A stretch of DNA of 64,000 bases, from contig CAWGTA010000010.1 of assembly GCA_963825305.1 (NCBI GenBank), positions 137,584-201,583 of the forward strand. Reading direction: 5' to 3'. Made by a program: the position numbers and the translations under genes. Shown in pieces: positions 49,416-58,112 of the stretch. The notes under the pieces were generated by a model. That model did not search any database. It saw nothing but the letters and a program-made list of their open reading frames with translations, and was not told the DNA's origin. The DNA comes from PSRJ01 sp963825305 (GTDB lineage Bacteria; Acidobacteriota; Terriglobia; Bryobacterales; Bryobacteraceae). Every line of letters starts with the position of its first letter. Within the stretch, counting starts at the first letter, position 1.

Positions 49416-49978
49416 GACACACCTCGTGTTTTTAGGGGAGCCAGTTCCGTTTTCAGGAGTTCGAAAGCCGCGTACAGGCGGGACTTGACGGTGGAAACCG
49501 GGCAGGAGAGGATCTCGGCCATCTCTTCAAATTTGAAGCCCTGGTAGATCTTCAGCACTACCGCCTCGCGCTGTTCCGGCGAAAGTTGCTCGAGCGCACC
49601 GGCTACCGCCAGGCTCAGTTCCAGGGGGAAGACCGAACTTCCGCCGACCGTGATGCCGGTTTCCGTGCCCTCCGGCTCCAGGTCGGCTATATCGGTTTCC
49701 GGCCGGCGCTTGCGGAACATGGAATAGGCCTCGTTGTGCGCGATGCGGTAGAGCCAGGGGGCGAACCGCCCTGGATCATCGAGCTTGCGGAGGTTCTGGT
49801 AGGCTTTCAAAAAAACGTCCTGCGTCAAGTCCAGAGCATCTTCGCGGTTGCCGGTGATTCGCAGGAGGTAATTGTAGACACGTTTCTCCCACCGGGACAC
49901 GAGGAGGTTAAACGCCTCCACGGCTCCCCGGGCAGCCTGTCGAATCAGGTCGGTATCTTCCACCGCCCGAAAAATCAA
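49412..49978 (-). CDS. ECF-type RNA polymerase sigma factor
   Basis: 188 residues starting at a TTG (49978) with AGGAG eight bases upstream. Region 2 is FNLLVSRWEKRVYNYLLRITGNREDALDLTQDVFLKAYQNLRKLDDPGRFAPWLYRIAHNEAYSMFRKR; region 4 is ALEQLSPEQREAVVLKIYQGFKFEEMAEILSCPVSTVKSRLYAAFELLKTEL. It is first gene of the 14-kb gsp operon and is coupled to its anti-sigma factor. It probably transcribes this operon autogenously, which the sequence alone does not show. Confidence 0.92.
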   Translation of the reverse strand: MIFRAVEDTDLIRQAARGAVEAFNLLVSRWEKRVYNYLLRITGNREDALDLTQDVFLKAYQNLRKLDDPGRFAPWLYRIAHNEAYSMFRKRRPETDIADLEPEGTETGITVGGSSVFPLELSLAVAGALEQLSPEQREAVVLKIYQGFKFEEMAEILSCPVSTVKSRLYAAFELLKTELAPLKTRGVS

Positions 49979-50105
49979 ATTTCTGGCTCCTGGTGAGTAG
50001 ACGCACCCCGGCTGTAAAAAGTCGGGCGCGGTAAATAACTAGTGTAACGCCGGCGGTCGTGCCGCCGGTGCGGGCAGCGATACACTGGTTAACTCGGAGA
50101 ATCTT

Positions 50106-51554
50106 ATGGACCGCCTTCACGCCACGCGTCGCGATTTCCTTTCCGGAATGGCCATTGGGGCGGGCCTGCTGATAGAGGGTTGCAGCCCATCGGGGCGACC
50201 TTCTACTCCCGAAGAGCCCCCCGCCGGCCCAGCCGACGTCAGCTTGCGCATCGGCAACGTAATGGTGGACATCGCCAAGGACCATACCATCAGCACCATC
50301 GGCTATAACGGCGCGGTTCCGGGCCCGCCGATCCGTTTGCGCGAGGGCGTCCCGGTTATCGTCGACCTGTTCAATGAAACCAATGCCCCCGAATTGGTCC
50401 ACTGGCACGGACAAATCATCCCCACCAATGTTGACGGCGCACAGGAAGAGAAAAGCCTGGTGGTGCCGGCCTTTGGGCACTTGCGTTACCGTTTAACGCC
50501 GCAGCCTTCCGGGGCGCGCTGGGTCCACACACATGTGATGTCGATGTCCGACCTGGGCCGCGGCACTTACACCGGCCAGTTCGCCTTCGTTTACATCGAG
50601 CCGAAGACGAACCCCGGGCAATACGATCAGGAGATTTTCCTGGCGACCCATGAATGGGAACCCTCCTTCACGGCCGAGGAAGAAGAAGAGGACGACGACG
50701 TCACTCCCGCGGAGCGCCAAAGGGCCGAGGCACAAAAGAAAACCGAGAAACCCAACGGATGGGAAATCGGCTACCAGCGATTCACGATCAACGGAAAGTG
50801 CCTGGGGTTCGGCGAACCGGTACGGGTGAAGATGGGGCAGCGCATTCTGTTTCACTTTCTCAATGCCAGCGCCACGGAGAACATCAAACTCGCCCTGCCG
50901 GGGCATCGCTTCCAGGTAGTGGCGCTCGACGGAAATCCGGTTCCGCACCCGCAACTGGTCGACGTGCTGGATCTGGGCACGGCGGAGCGCATCAGTGCGC
51001 TGGTCGAAATGAAAACGCCCGGCGTGTGGATTCTCGGAACGCCCAAAGACGACGACCGCAAGAACGGCATGGGCATCGTGGTCGAATACGCCAATCAGAG
51101 TGGCCCGCCGGTCTGGACTAAGCCGCCCAAGCAGATTTGGGATTACACGCTCTTCGGCGACAGCCGCACTGTCCCCAACCCCGACGAAGTGATCCCGCTG
51201 GTGTTCGGCAAGATCAACGGAGGTACGGGAGGCTTCAATCGCTGGACAGTCAACGGCAAGCTGTTCGATGAAAAGGCCGAACCCCGCGTGCTGCACAAGG
51301 GTAAGCGCTACCGCCTGGTGTTTGACAACCAGACCGACGACGCGCATCCCGTCCACCTTCACCGCAACAGCTTCGAGCTGACCAACGTGAACGGCAAGCC
51401 GACCGCGGGTGTATTAAAGGATGTGGTGCTGGTGAGAGGCTTCCGCAAGATCGAGGCGGATTTTACTCCGGCGATGGAAGGCCTGACGCTGTTCCATTGC
51501 CACCAGCAATTCCACATGGACTACGGCTTCAAACTACTTTTTAGTGTGGTGTGA
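50106..51554 (+). CDS. Multicopper oxidase, Tat-exported
   Basis: 482 residues: twin-Arg leader (ATRRDFLSGMAIGAG) with a Cys that could be lipidated (LIEGCSPSG). Three cupredoxin domains. Copper motifs are HWHG in ELVHWHGQIIPTNVDG, HTH in RWVHTHVMSMSDLGRG, HPVHLHRNSFEL and FHCHQQFHMDYG (type 1/trinuclear bridge). A highly acidic run (EEEEEDDD, around residue 195) plus a charged linker sits between domains 1 and 2. It oxidises phenols or metals with reduction of oxygen to water. GGAG precedes the ATG. It is convergent with 51557-52570, only 2 bp apart. Confidence 0.92.
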   Translation: MDRLHATRRDFLSGMAIGAGLLIEGCSPSGRPSTPEEPPAGPADVSLRIGNVMVDIAKDHTISTIGYNGAVPGPPIRLREGVPVIVDLFNETNAPELVHWHGQIIPTNVDGAQEEKSLVVPAFGHLRYRLTPQPSGARWVHTHVMSMSDLGRGTYTGQFAFVYIEPKTNPGQYDQEIFLATHEWEPSFTAEEEEEDDDVTPAERQRAEAQKKTEKPNGWEIGYQRFTINGKCLGFGEPVRVKMGQRILFHFLNASATENIKLALPGHRFQVVALDGNPVPHPQLVDVLDLGTAERISALVEMKTPGVWILGTPKDDDRKNGMGIVVEYANQSGPPVWTKPPKQIWDYTLFGDSRTVPNPDEVIPLVFGKINGGTGGFNRWTVNGKLFDEKAEPRVLHKGKRYRLVFDNQTDDAHPVHLHRNSFELTNVNGKPTAGVLKDVVLVRGFRKIEADFTPAMEGLTLFHCHQQFHMDYGFKLLFSVV

Positions 51555-51556
51555 GA

Positions 51557-52570
51557 CTACCTGCCTACCAGGTGTTCCGGTTTATTGTTCTCACACACGT
51601 ATTCGAGTAACTCCTCTTGAGGAGCGAGATCCCACTTCAAGTGCTGCTCGTAGGGTTTCGTAAACGTGCCGGAGTCTTCAAAAGTGACCTTTACGTCCAT
51701 ATGGCCAAAGTCTACGCGCTGGTAGCGCTCGATCATGTGCAGCATCTCGGTGTGAGGGAGCTCCGGGCCTATCCAAATCTTGTCGTTGAACCCGACCGTG
51801 TCGACCACCAGAGTGTCTCCTTCCCACTTACCCACCGAATGTCCCATCCACGTGGGATCCAGACCGGAAGGGTGACCCCGACCGTCGAGGAAGATTTGGC
51901 GGAACCCTGGGACGTCCTCAAATAGCAGCACGAGAAGCGAAGGAGTCTGCACGAATTTGCCGATGAACGGCACGGAGCTGGCGGGGAGGGGCGGCCCGCC
52001 TGGAAGGCATCGATTTTGAGGGGAGTCTTTCCCATGGCTTTCGCTTCGCTCTTTGGCGATCGCCGCGGCCCAAGGCAGCAGTTGGGCCTGTTCCGGATAT
52101 GGGTCGCCAGTATCAACCCAGATACCGGATAAGTCAGGCTTTCCGCCGGCAGTGCGAGGAGCCGGCTTGGTTGGAACTTTATCTCGCTTGCGCATGACGG
52201 CTGCGAGCCTGCCTGGATCGTCACCGAGGGTAGTCCCGTTGACAGTCTCCGTCAGGCGGATATCAAGTTGCATTTTTTGGCCGGCGTCCAACGTGACCTC
52301 TTTGTTAAACGTGTTGTAAGCACAGCACGGCATCACAATCGATAACTGGTACATTCCCGCATTCAGGCCTGAGAACGTGTAGGCGCCGTCGCTGTGACTA
52401 CTCGTGCGGGCGATCTTGCCGGTCACTTTGTTCTTCACCTGCAGTGGCGCGTCGGCAACAGTAGCGCCGCTCGGTTGGGAAACGGTACCGGTTAGGGAGC
52501 CGGATTGCGTCTGCGCGGACAGTGTTCCCATCACCGCCAGAATGCCGGTTGCGACAATACGTCCACACAT
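51557..52570 (-). CDS. CarboxypepD_reg domain fused to 'GKPDLSGIW' protein
   Basis: 337 residues: signal peptide (TGILAVMGTLSAQ). A carboxypeptidase-regulatory-like beta sandwich follows (SGSLTGTVSQPSGATVADAPL, GAYTFSGLNAGMYQLSIVMP, LDAGQKMQLDIRLTE), then the same domain as in 12848-13675: AGGKPDLSGIW, NRCLPGGPPLP, FRQIFLDGRGHP, GHSVGKWEGDTLVVDTVGF, YVCENNKPEHLVGR. Its function is unknown; a sugar- or protein-binding envelope role is possible. GAGGAGAG precedes the ATG. Its upstream region contains direct repeat A. Confidence 0.78.
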   Translation of the reverse strand: MCGRIVATGILAVMGTLSAQTQSGSLTGTVSQPSGATVADAPLQVKNKVTGKIARTSSHSDGAYTFSGLNAGMYQLSIVMPCCAYNTFNKEVTLDAGQKMQLDIRLTETVNGTTLGDDPGRLAAVMRKRDKVPTKPAPRTAGGKPDLSGIWVDTGDPYPEQAQLLPWAAAIAKERSESHGKDSPQNRCLPGGPPLPASSVPFIGKFVQTPSLLVLLFEDVPGFRQIFLDGRGHPSGLDPTWMGHSVGKWEGDTLVVDTVGFNDKIWIGPELPHTEMLHMIERYQRVDFGHMDVKVTFEDSGTFTKPYEQHLKWDLAPQEELLEYVCENNKPEHLVGR

Positions 52571-52601
52571 TGATGCTCTCCTCTTCGCGGGCTAACACCC
52601 T

Positions 52602-52706
52602 ACGACCGAAAACATAGCCGAGGGCCATCCATTTCGTGCTCCGGATAGGGGGTATTGTACATCGCGGCTCTTTCCACCGGCCGGTTCCGACCCTTCCAAA
52701 ATTCCT
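52602..52706 (-). repeat. Direct repeat A (~105 bp), partner at 57583-57687
   Basis: About 80% identical to repeat B, with blocks such as AACATAGCCG, CATCCATTT, GGGTATTGTACATCG, CGGTTCCGACCC and AATTCC in the same order. On the minus strand it reads GGGTCGGAACCGG, then GATGTACAATACCCC, about 35-140 bp upstream of the ATG of the CarboxypepD_reg gene. GGAACC and TACAAT are promoter-like, but their spacing does not fit a standard sigma-70 site. Confidence 0.8.
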
Positions 52707-52884
52707 CGGTTTTAGAAGTACCAGTACAACTGACCGGTTTTCCGCTGACAAAAAGCGGATCAAAATTTGATTTCTTAGCCTTATACTTTTCTGGTCGCAG
52801 TCCAACAGAGAAAACTAAGGATGCATTGGTTTTGCTTTGGCTGCCCTAACCAGCATCATCACCTCGATTAGCGAAAGGAACGCC

Positions 52885-53637
52885 ATGAAACGAACCGCAC
52901 GGTCGTGGGAATGCCTCGCATTCCTGTTGTTGATGACACTGTTTACGAGCCATGCTTTGGCCGACGTAACGAGTACCTTTGACACGAACAATGACGGTTG
53001 GGGCACTTTAGGATTCGCCAATGTGGGCGTTGGAACGCCCGACTTCGCTTCGGCTCCAGTTGTCAGCGCGGTAGTGTTTAATGCGAGCGGAGGAAATCCG
53101 GGAGGGTTTATTTCCAAGGAGGACCCGGATGGCAACTGGCAATATTTCAGCGCCTCCGCGGCGTTTCTGGGAAACCAGTCTGCAGCGCTTGGCGGAGATC
53201 TTACGTTCGATGAGATTATCGTCAATAACACTCAGCCGGCGCTCAATCCCCAAGGACCCCTGGTGGCGATCACCAACGGGTCGACCATCCTGGTTTTTGG
53301 TGGGGGCGGTGGGACACCCGTCATCTCGGGGACGAGTTGGAACAGTTTCAACGTGCCCCTGACTGCGTCGTCATGGAAAGTCACCAATTTTTCAGGTGCC
53401 ACCGCAACCTCAGCGCAGTTCAATTCCGTCCTTTCCGGTCTGACCGGACTGTATATCCTCAGCGATTTCTGGACGGGGTCCGGGGGCGATGGCGAGACGC
53501 TGGGTTTGGACAACGTGGATCTGCATGCTCCCACGACCGCGGCGCCCGAGCCGAAAATGACGTTCCTGTTGTTGGTGGGAATGGGCTTGCTATCAGCGCG
53601 AATGTGGAAGTTGCGATCGCGTTTGCGACAACCATAA
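52885..53637 (+). CDS. PEP-CTERM sorting-domain protein
   Basis: 250 residues from ATG 52885 (GAAAGGAA upstream; the 16-codon extension is unsupported). Signal peptide (AFLLLMTLFTSHALAD). The body looks like a Gly-rich jelly-roll/laminin-G-like carbohydrate-binding domain (TFDTNNDGWGTLGFANVG, ISKEDPDGNWQYFSAS, LYILSDFWTGSGGDGETLGLDNV). The C-terminus APEPKMTFLLLVGMGLLSARMWKLRSR is a PEP-CTERM-like motif, hydrophobic helix and Arg cluster, normally processed by an exosortase that is not in this window. It is likely an exopolysaccharide-associated surface protein. Confidence 0.8.
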   Translation: MKRTARSWECLAFLLLMTLFTSHALADVTSTFDTNNDGWGTLGFANVGVGTPDFASAPVVSAVVFNASGGNPGGFISKEDPDGNWQYFSASAAFLGNQSAALGGDLTFDEIIVNNTQPALNPQGPLVAITNGSTILVFGGGGGTPVISGTSWNSFNVPLTASSWKVTNFSGATATSAQFNSVLSGLTGLYILSDFWTGSGGDGETLGLDNVDLHAPTTAAPEPKMTFLLLVGMGLLSARMWKLRSRLRQP

Positions 53638-53641
53638 GTTG

Positions 53642-53674
53642 ACTCCACCGTTCAACCGAGGTGAACGGTGGAGT
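53642..53674. terminator. Perfect 13-bp hairpin between convergent genes
   Basis: ACTCCACCGTTCA (53642-53654), 7-base loop, TGAACGGTGGAGT (53662-53674). It stands 5 bp behind the PEP-CTERM gene and 28 bp from the end of the TonB-dependent receptor gene. There is no T-run on either side, so termination would be by structure alone; it could serve both genes. Confidence 0.6.
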
Positions 53675-53701
53675 GCACCCGCCTTTAGGCGATTCGCCGG
53701 C

Positions 53702-56700
53702 TCAAAACGCGTACTTAATAGCGAACTGCATGATTCGGGGACTCACGTCCGCCTGAATCTTGCCGAAATTGCTGCTATTCAGGGCTGAGCCGGATGTGCC
53801 GCCGACCAAACCCACCGCGGCCGGATTCAGGAAATTCACCCGGTTCTGGATGTTGAACGCCTCGGCGCGAATCTCGATATATTGCTTTTCCTTGATCCGG
53901 AACCGTCGCGAGAGAGCCAAATCCACATCGAAATAACCTGGACCGACCAGGTTGTTGATGCCCAGGTTTCCGAGAGTTCCGTTCGCCGGCGAACCGAATG
54001 CGTTGAAGTTCAACCAGCAGGTGTAGCTCCGGTTCGCGCAATACGGGTTGCTCAGCGACAGGTTGGGACGCTGGGCGCCGATCCCGGTCAGCGCGTTGTC
54101 TACCCCCGTGGTCACCGTAAAGAAGTTGCCCGAGTGCGCCGCCACGATCGGCGCGATCTGCCAGTCTCCCGCGATCCATTGCAGCGCCCGCGAGGAATAA
54201 TGCGGCGACTGCACGACCGCCGCGAGATTGAAGTTCTGCCGCACGTCGACAGCCGTGCAGTTCCCTCGATCAAAGCGCCGGTTGGCAGGGTTGGTGTACA
54301 CCGGTCCCGAAAGTTCCGTGGTCTGCAGGTCCGAAACGCAGTGCGCCCAGGTATAGTTCGCCAGCATGGAGAAGTTCTTCGCGAACCGGTGCTCGCCGGA
54401 AACAATCAGCGCGTTATAGCTGGCCGTCCCACCGTCGTCCAGACTTTCAACGGTTCCGTAGAACGGTCCTTGCGACGGATTTAGTTGCGTCAACAAACGC
54501 CGAGCCTGCGTTGTGGAAGTTGTGGAGCAGAGGCCTGGCGCCTTGAGCCCAAACTGTCCCACCGGGCAATTGCCCGAAACGTAGATGGCCGGGTTCAGTT
54601 CCTGGTCGGTCCATAGGTGAACTGTGTCATTGCCCAGATAACTGGCCTTGAGAAGCCAGCTTGTTCCCAACTGTCTCTGGACGGTGATGTTCCACTGTTC
54701 TACGTACGTGTTTTGCACGTGCAGGGGAACCGTCTCATAATACCCGGCAGTCGGATAAGCCGTGTTTTTGTTCTGACTGGTCGGAAAAGGATTTCCTCCC
54801 GGATATCCTAGCCACGGATTGGCAAAGCCCCCCTGAGGATTAATGATGGTGATGGATTCTCCCCACAGCGGTTCGGTTGAGTAGTTGTAGTAGAACAACG
54901 TCTGCGGCATGTCATAGAAAATCCCCCACGACGCTCGGATCAGCGTCTTGCCGTCGCCCTTGGGATCCCATGCCAAGCCGAAACGCGGCGCAAAATTCCG
55001 CCAGGTGGTCTGGTTCGGCCGACCCCCGGTGTCGAAGCCTGCGTCGCCAGGGTACAGCGTGCCGGCCGGCGCGTTCGGGTATACGGTGGAGTGAACGTTG
55101 CCCAGGAAATCCGCCATGTTGAAATGCGACACCTGACCATTCAGCAGACGGCCGTTGAGATACGGCTCCCAGCGCACGCCATAGTTCACCGTCAGACGGG
55201 AATTCACCTTCCAGCTGTCTTGCGCGTAAAGCCCGATGTATTGCCACTTCTCGTTGTCATGTGAAATGTTCAGCTGCGTGAAGGAATCCAGCGATCCGGA
55301 GATGAAGTCCGCCATCGCATTCCCGGTGTCCTGCCCACTGAACGTGAACAACCCGTTGCAATAGACACAGAATGTGGTGGCCTGCATGGGACGGATATAG
55401 TTCGCTCCGAATTGCATCTGGTGCGAACCTTTGACCAGGCTGAAGTCATCGCTGAACTGATAAGTCGTCGTGTTGACGAGCCCCGGTGTGGCAAATCCTC
55501 CCGCGCTCACAAAATCGCCCGTGATGTTGATGTTGGAGTAATTCGGCAGGGGCTGGTAGATGTTCTGGACGCCGATACTGGTCGGGGTAATGATCGGCAC
55601 TTGAAATTTCGTGATGCCGTCCCGATCGAGTGTGGCGCGGAAGCTATTGAGAGCGCCCGGCCCCAGGATGAAGGTGTGACCCAAAACCAGCGAATTCACC
55701 TCGTCGTCGGTTCCGGCGTTCTGCACGGACAACTCCGTGCCCGTAAAACTGGACGGCGTCAGGCTGTGCGTGACAAAGTAGCGGCCGAAGAATGATTGGT
55801 TCGCGCTGATCTGGTAATCGATCTTCCCCAAACCCATGTGTTCGTCCTGGTTGGCGACTAGTGCATACGTGGTGTTGCCGCACGGTTCGGGACCAACCGG
55901 AAAGTTCTTGGCCATGGCGAGCGCTTGCGAACTGATCAGCCCGGTTGGAAGTACATTGGCGGGCGCCCCACCGGTGCCGAAGGGCCCTTTCAATGTCTGA
56001 GCCGTCCGGAAGCATTGCGATTCATACGCCCGAAAGTCGCCGGCGAGCATCGAGAGCGTGGGAACCACTGCGGGCGTGGCCGCCGGCGCCGACCGGATCA
56101 AAGTGCCCTGATAACCGAAAAAGAAGAAAAGCTTGTTCTTCTTGATCGGCCCTCCCACAGTGCCGCCAAACTGGTTGCGTTTCAGGTTGTCTCTCACCGG
56201 CGCAAAGAAATCCCGCGCGTTGAAATTGCCGTTGCGCACGAACTCGAACGCGTCTCCGTGAATCTCGTTGCTGCCCGACTTCGTCACCACGTTCACGGCG
56301 CCCGCTGAGTGTTGTCCGTATTCAGCCGGCAATGCGCTGGTTTCTACCTTGAACTCTTGCACTGCGTCCGGGAACGGCAGCGGCAGGTTCAGATTGTTGA
56401 ATACGTCGTTGTGCGTGCCGCCGTCCATCAGGTATGTGGTTCCATTGAGCATCCCGCCCGCCACGCTCACCAGGGCCTCGTTGGGGTAGTTCTTGCTGGA
56501 CATCAAATTGCCGGAGGTGGGCGCCTGGCCAAACCCCGACGCCACGGTGTTGGAGCCGCCAGCCAGTGTGATGAGCTGCGTGATCTGCCGCCCATTCAGC
56601 GGCATCTCGAGCACTTGTTGCTGATTGACCACTTGGCCCACGCCGCTGCTGTGGCTTTCCACCATCGCCGACGCAGCCTGGACCTCCACTGCCGTAGACA

Positions 56701-57040
56701 CAGCGCCCAGGTTTAGCACTGGGTCAATCGTCGGCGCCGAATCGACCTGCAACACGATCCCGGATTCCACGAATGTGGCAAAACCCTCTTTCCGCACTTC
56801 CATGCGATACGGCCCGATGGGAAGACTTGGCAACGAGTACGCCCCGCTGGACGCCGTTACGGCGGCCCGGGTGACTCCCGTGTCGGTTTGCGTCACGGTA
56901 ACCCGCGCCTCTGGGACGCCCAGTCCGCTGGCGTCCTTCACTGTCCCTGAAATTTGCGAAACCGACTGTGCGAACACTGCGGCACAGAACCCGAAACAGA
57001 GAAATATCCCAACCGACAACGCTTTCTGAATCCGTTTCAT
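53702..57040 (-). CDS. TonB-dependent receptor with N-terminal carboxypeptidase-regulatory domain
   Basis: 1112 residues from ATG 57040 (GGAGG upstream). Signal peptide (LSVGIFLCFGFCAAVFAQ), CarboxypepD_reg/CNA-B domain (QISGTVKDASGLGVPEARVTVTQ...GAYSLPSLPIGPYRMEV), plug domain (VVNQQQVLEMPLNGRQITQLITLAGG, YLMDGGTHNDVFNNLNLPLPFPD, QHSAGAVNVVTKSGSNEIHG), then a ~780-residue beta-barrel ending MQFAIKYAF. This is the large acidobacterial TBDR type, thought to import plant-derived sugars or act in adhesion; the ligand is unknown. It is monocistronic, with a TIGR03435 remnant upstream. Confidence 0.9.
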   Translation of the reverse strand: MKRIQKALSVGIFLCFGFCAAVFAQSVSQISGTVKDASGLGVPEARVTVTQTDTGVTRAAVTASSGAYSLPSLPIGPYRMEVRKEGFATFVESGIVLQVDSAPTIDPVLNLGAVSTAVEVQAASAMVESHSSGVGQVVNQQQVLEMPLNGRQITQLITLAGGSNTVASGFGQAPTSGNLMSSKNYPNEALVSVAGGMLNGTTYLMDGGTHNDVFNNLNLPLPFPDAVQEFKVETSALPAEYGQHSAGAVNVVTKSGSNEIHGDAFEFVRNGNFNARDFFAPVRDNLKRNQFGGTVGGPIKKNKLFFFFGYQGTLIRSAPAATPAVVPTLSMLAGDFRAYESQCFRTAQTLKGPFGTGGAPANVLPTGLISSQALAMAKNFPVGPEPCGNTTYALVANQDEHMGLGKIDYQISANQSFFGRYFVTHSLTPSSFTGTELSVQNAGTDDEVNSLVLGHTFILGPGALNSFRATLDRDGITKFQVPIITPTSIGVQNIYQPLPNYSNINITGDFVSAGGFATPGLVNTTTYQFSDDFSLVKGSHQMQFGANYIRPMQATTFCVYCNGLFTFSGQDTGNAMADFISGSLDSFTQLNISHDNEKWQYIGLYAQDSWKVNSRLTVNYGVRWEPYLNGRLLNGQVSHFNMADFLGNVHSTVYPNAPAGTLYPGDAGFDTGGRPNQTTWRNFAPRFGLAWDPKGDGKTLIRASWGIFYDMPQTLFYYNYSTEPLWGESITIINPQGGFANPWLGYPGGNPFPTSQNKNTAYPTAGYYETVPLHVQNTYVEQWNITVQRQLGTSWLLKASYLGNDTVHLWTDQELNPAIYVSGNCPVGQFGLKAPGLCSTTSTTQARRLLTQLNPSQGPFYGTVESLDDGGTASYNALIVSGEHRFAKNFSMLANYTWAHCVSDLQTTELSGPVYTNPANRRFDRGNCTAVDVRQNFNLAAVVQSPHYSSRALQWIAGDWQIAPIVAAHSGNFFTVTTGVDNALTGIGAQRPNLSLSNPYCANRSYTCWLNFNAFGSPANGTLGNLGINNLVGPGYFDVDLALSRRFRIKEKQYIEIRAEAFNIQNRVNFLNPAAVGLVGGTSGSALNSSNFGKIQADVSPRIMQFAIKYAF

Positions 57041-57131
57041 AATGACTAATCCTCCAAACCCCTCGTGCAAGCAAGCGAGTACTTTGCATGCATTTGAACT
57101 GCGGAAATTATATATGGCTCGGATTCACCGG

Positions 57132-57478
57132 TCAAGAAACAGCGTTGCATGCATTCGCCCCTACGCCGACCAGGCGGGCCGGGTGGGCGAAGTTTTTTTC
57201 GACCTTGTCGACGACCACCACGTCCAGCGTCGCCTTGCTCGCCACCAACCGTAAGCCGAGCTGCCGCTCGACGGCGTCGATGAGATTCGGCCCCGGTGCT
57301 CCGGCACTATCGCCCGCACCTGCCGCAGCCGGTCCCGGGCCTGGCTGTCCCGGCGGGGAAGGAGGCAGCGGGAAACCGGGCGGTCGAGCGCGTAGTCGAG
57401 GGTAAAATCGCATTTCCCGGTTAGCCCAGTCTTGTCCAACACGGGACGGTTCAGCTGGTTTCCCAACATGGTCGTCAA
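57132..57478 (-). pseudogene. C-terminal remnant of a TIGR03435 family protein
   Basis: In one frame MTTMLGNQLNRPVLDKTGLT, then GKCDFTLDYALDRP; in the next frame the Pro/Gly/Ala-rich linker and LIDAVERQLGLRLVASKATL, then DVVVVDKVEK. These are the hallmark C-terminal motifs of TIGR03435, a family of unknown function expanded in Solibacter ('LsnqLgRPVvDkTGLtG.yDf', 'lf.AleeQLGLkLe..Ka.vdvlVID.vEkP'). The N-terminal two thirds are missing and the frame breaks near 57385. No start codon or RBS is evident. It is best read as a degraded copy. Confidence 0.75.
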
Positions 57479-57582
57479 TTACGAGAACCCCTGCGCCCTG
57501 GCAACGAGTGGGCAACCGCCGCGTTCGCGACCGGAAAAATGGTAACCGCGAATCCGGGGCTGCGGGCAAAGGCCTACCGCCA

Positions 57583-57687
57583 GAAACATAGCCGCAGGAC
57601 ATCCATTTGGAGCTCGGATAGGGGTATTGTACATCGAGGCTCCTTTCCAGCGACCGGTTCCGACCCTCACGGAATTCCCAAATGACG
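57583..57687 (-). repeat. Direct repeat B (~105 bp), partner at 52602-52706
   Basis: Same orientation as repeat A and about 80% identical. On the minus strand it reads GGGTCGGAACCGGTCGCTGG, AAAGGAGCCTCGATGTACAA, TACCCC and so on to CATAGTTTCTGG-like sequence complement. It lies ~105 bp upstream of the TIGR03435 remnant, so both copies sit 5' of a minus-strand gene. The reading frames through A and B differ, hence the conservation is not of a protein. Confidence 0.8.
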
Positions 57688-58112
57688 CGGACCGGACATC
57701 ACGGGAACAATAATATAATCGCGGGCGATTTCAACAGAGATCCAAGGAACCGGGTGATTCTCGGTCCTAATCCCGGCCTATACGCGCAATCGCTTCAATT
57801 ATCACGGCTCCAAGGTCACTGGCGGCCCACGTCGGACCAGTATGTGCATTGTCGCGAGTGGGGGTGCCATAGCGTCAAAGAGCGCAGCCAGACGGCTGGG
57901 TCGGTACTCCTTGATCCCCCTTCGGTGCCTAACCGGGGTGCGGTCGGCTGTCCGTTCTGGCGCGACGTGGCTGCCGTGTTCCCAGACGGATCCCACCTCC
58001 ATTCCAGTGCCCGCCCAGACTTTGACGGGCGGTCTCGCCGCGGATTACGAGACGCATGCCGGCAACGTGACGCCGGGAGGGACCGGCGTGCGAGACAATA
58101 GCGTGGAAAGAA
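57688..58112. other. Gap without a recognisable gene
   Basis: A 139-codon frame exists on the plus strand (57682-58101) but its composition (Arg-rich, no motif, no RBS) is that of a chance frame. I see no RNA gene. The last ~40 bp hold the GAAAGAA ribosome-binding region of the sigma factor. Confidence 0.5.

Noticed and set aside
52398..52805. Minus-strand frame overlapping the start of the CarboxypepD_reg gene
   Set aside because: It passes through repeat A and is out of phase with the real gene; the frame is not kept between repeats A and B.
57479..57602. VLVIDDHVGKP in a minus-strand frame, resembling the TIGR03435 C-terminal motif
   Set aside because: It sits upstream of the remnant's LGNQLNRPVLDKTGL motif, in the wrong order and frame; taken as coincidence.
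57682..58101. 139-codon plus-strand frame before the ECF sigma factor
   Set aside because: No motif, no RBS, Arg-rich chance composition.
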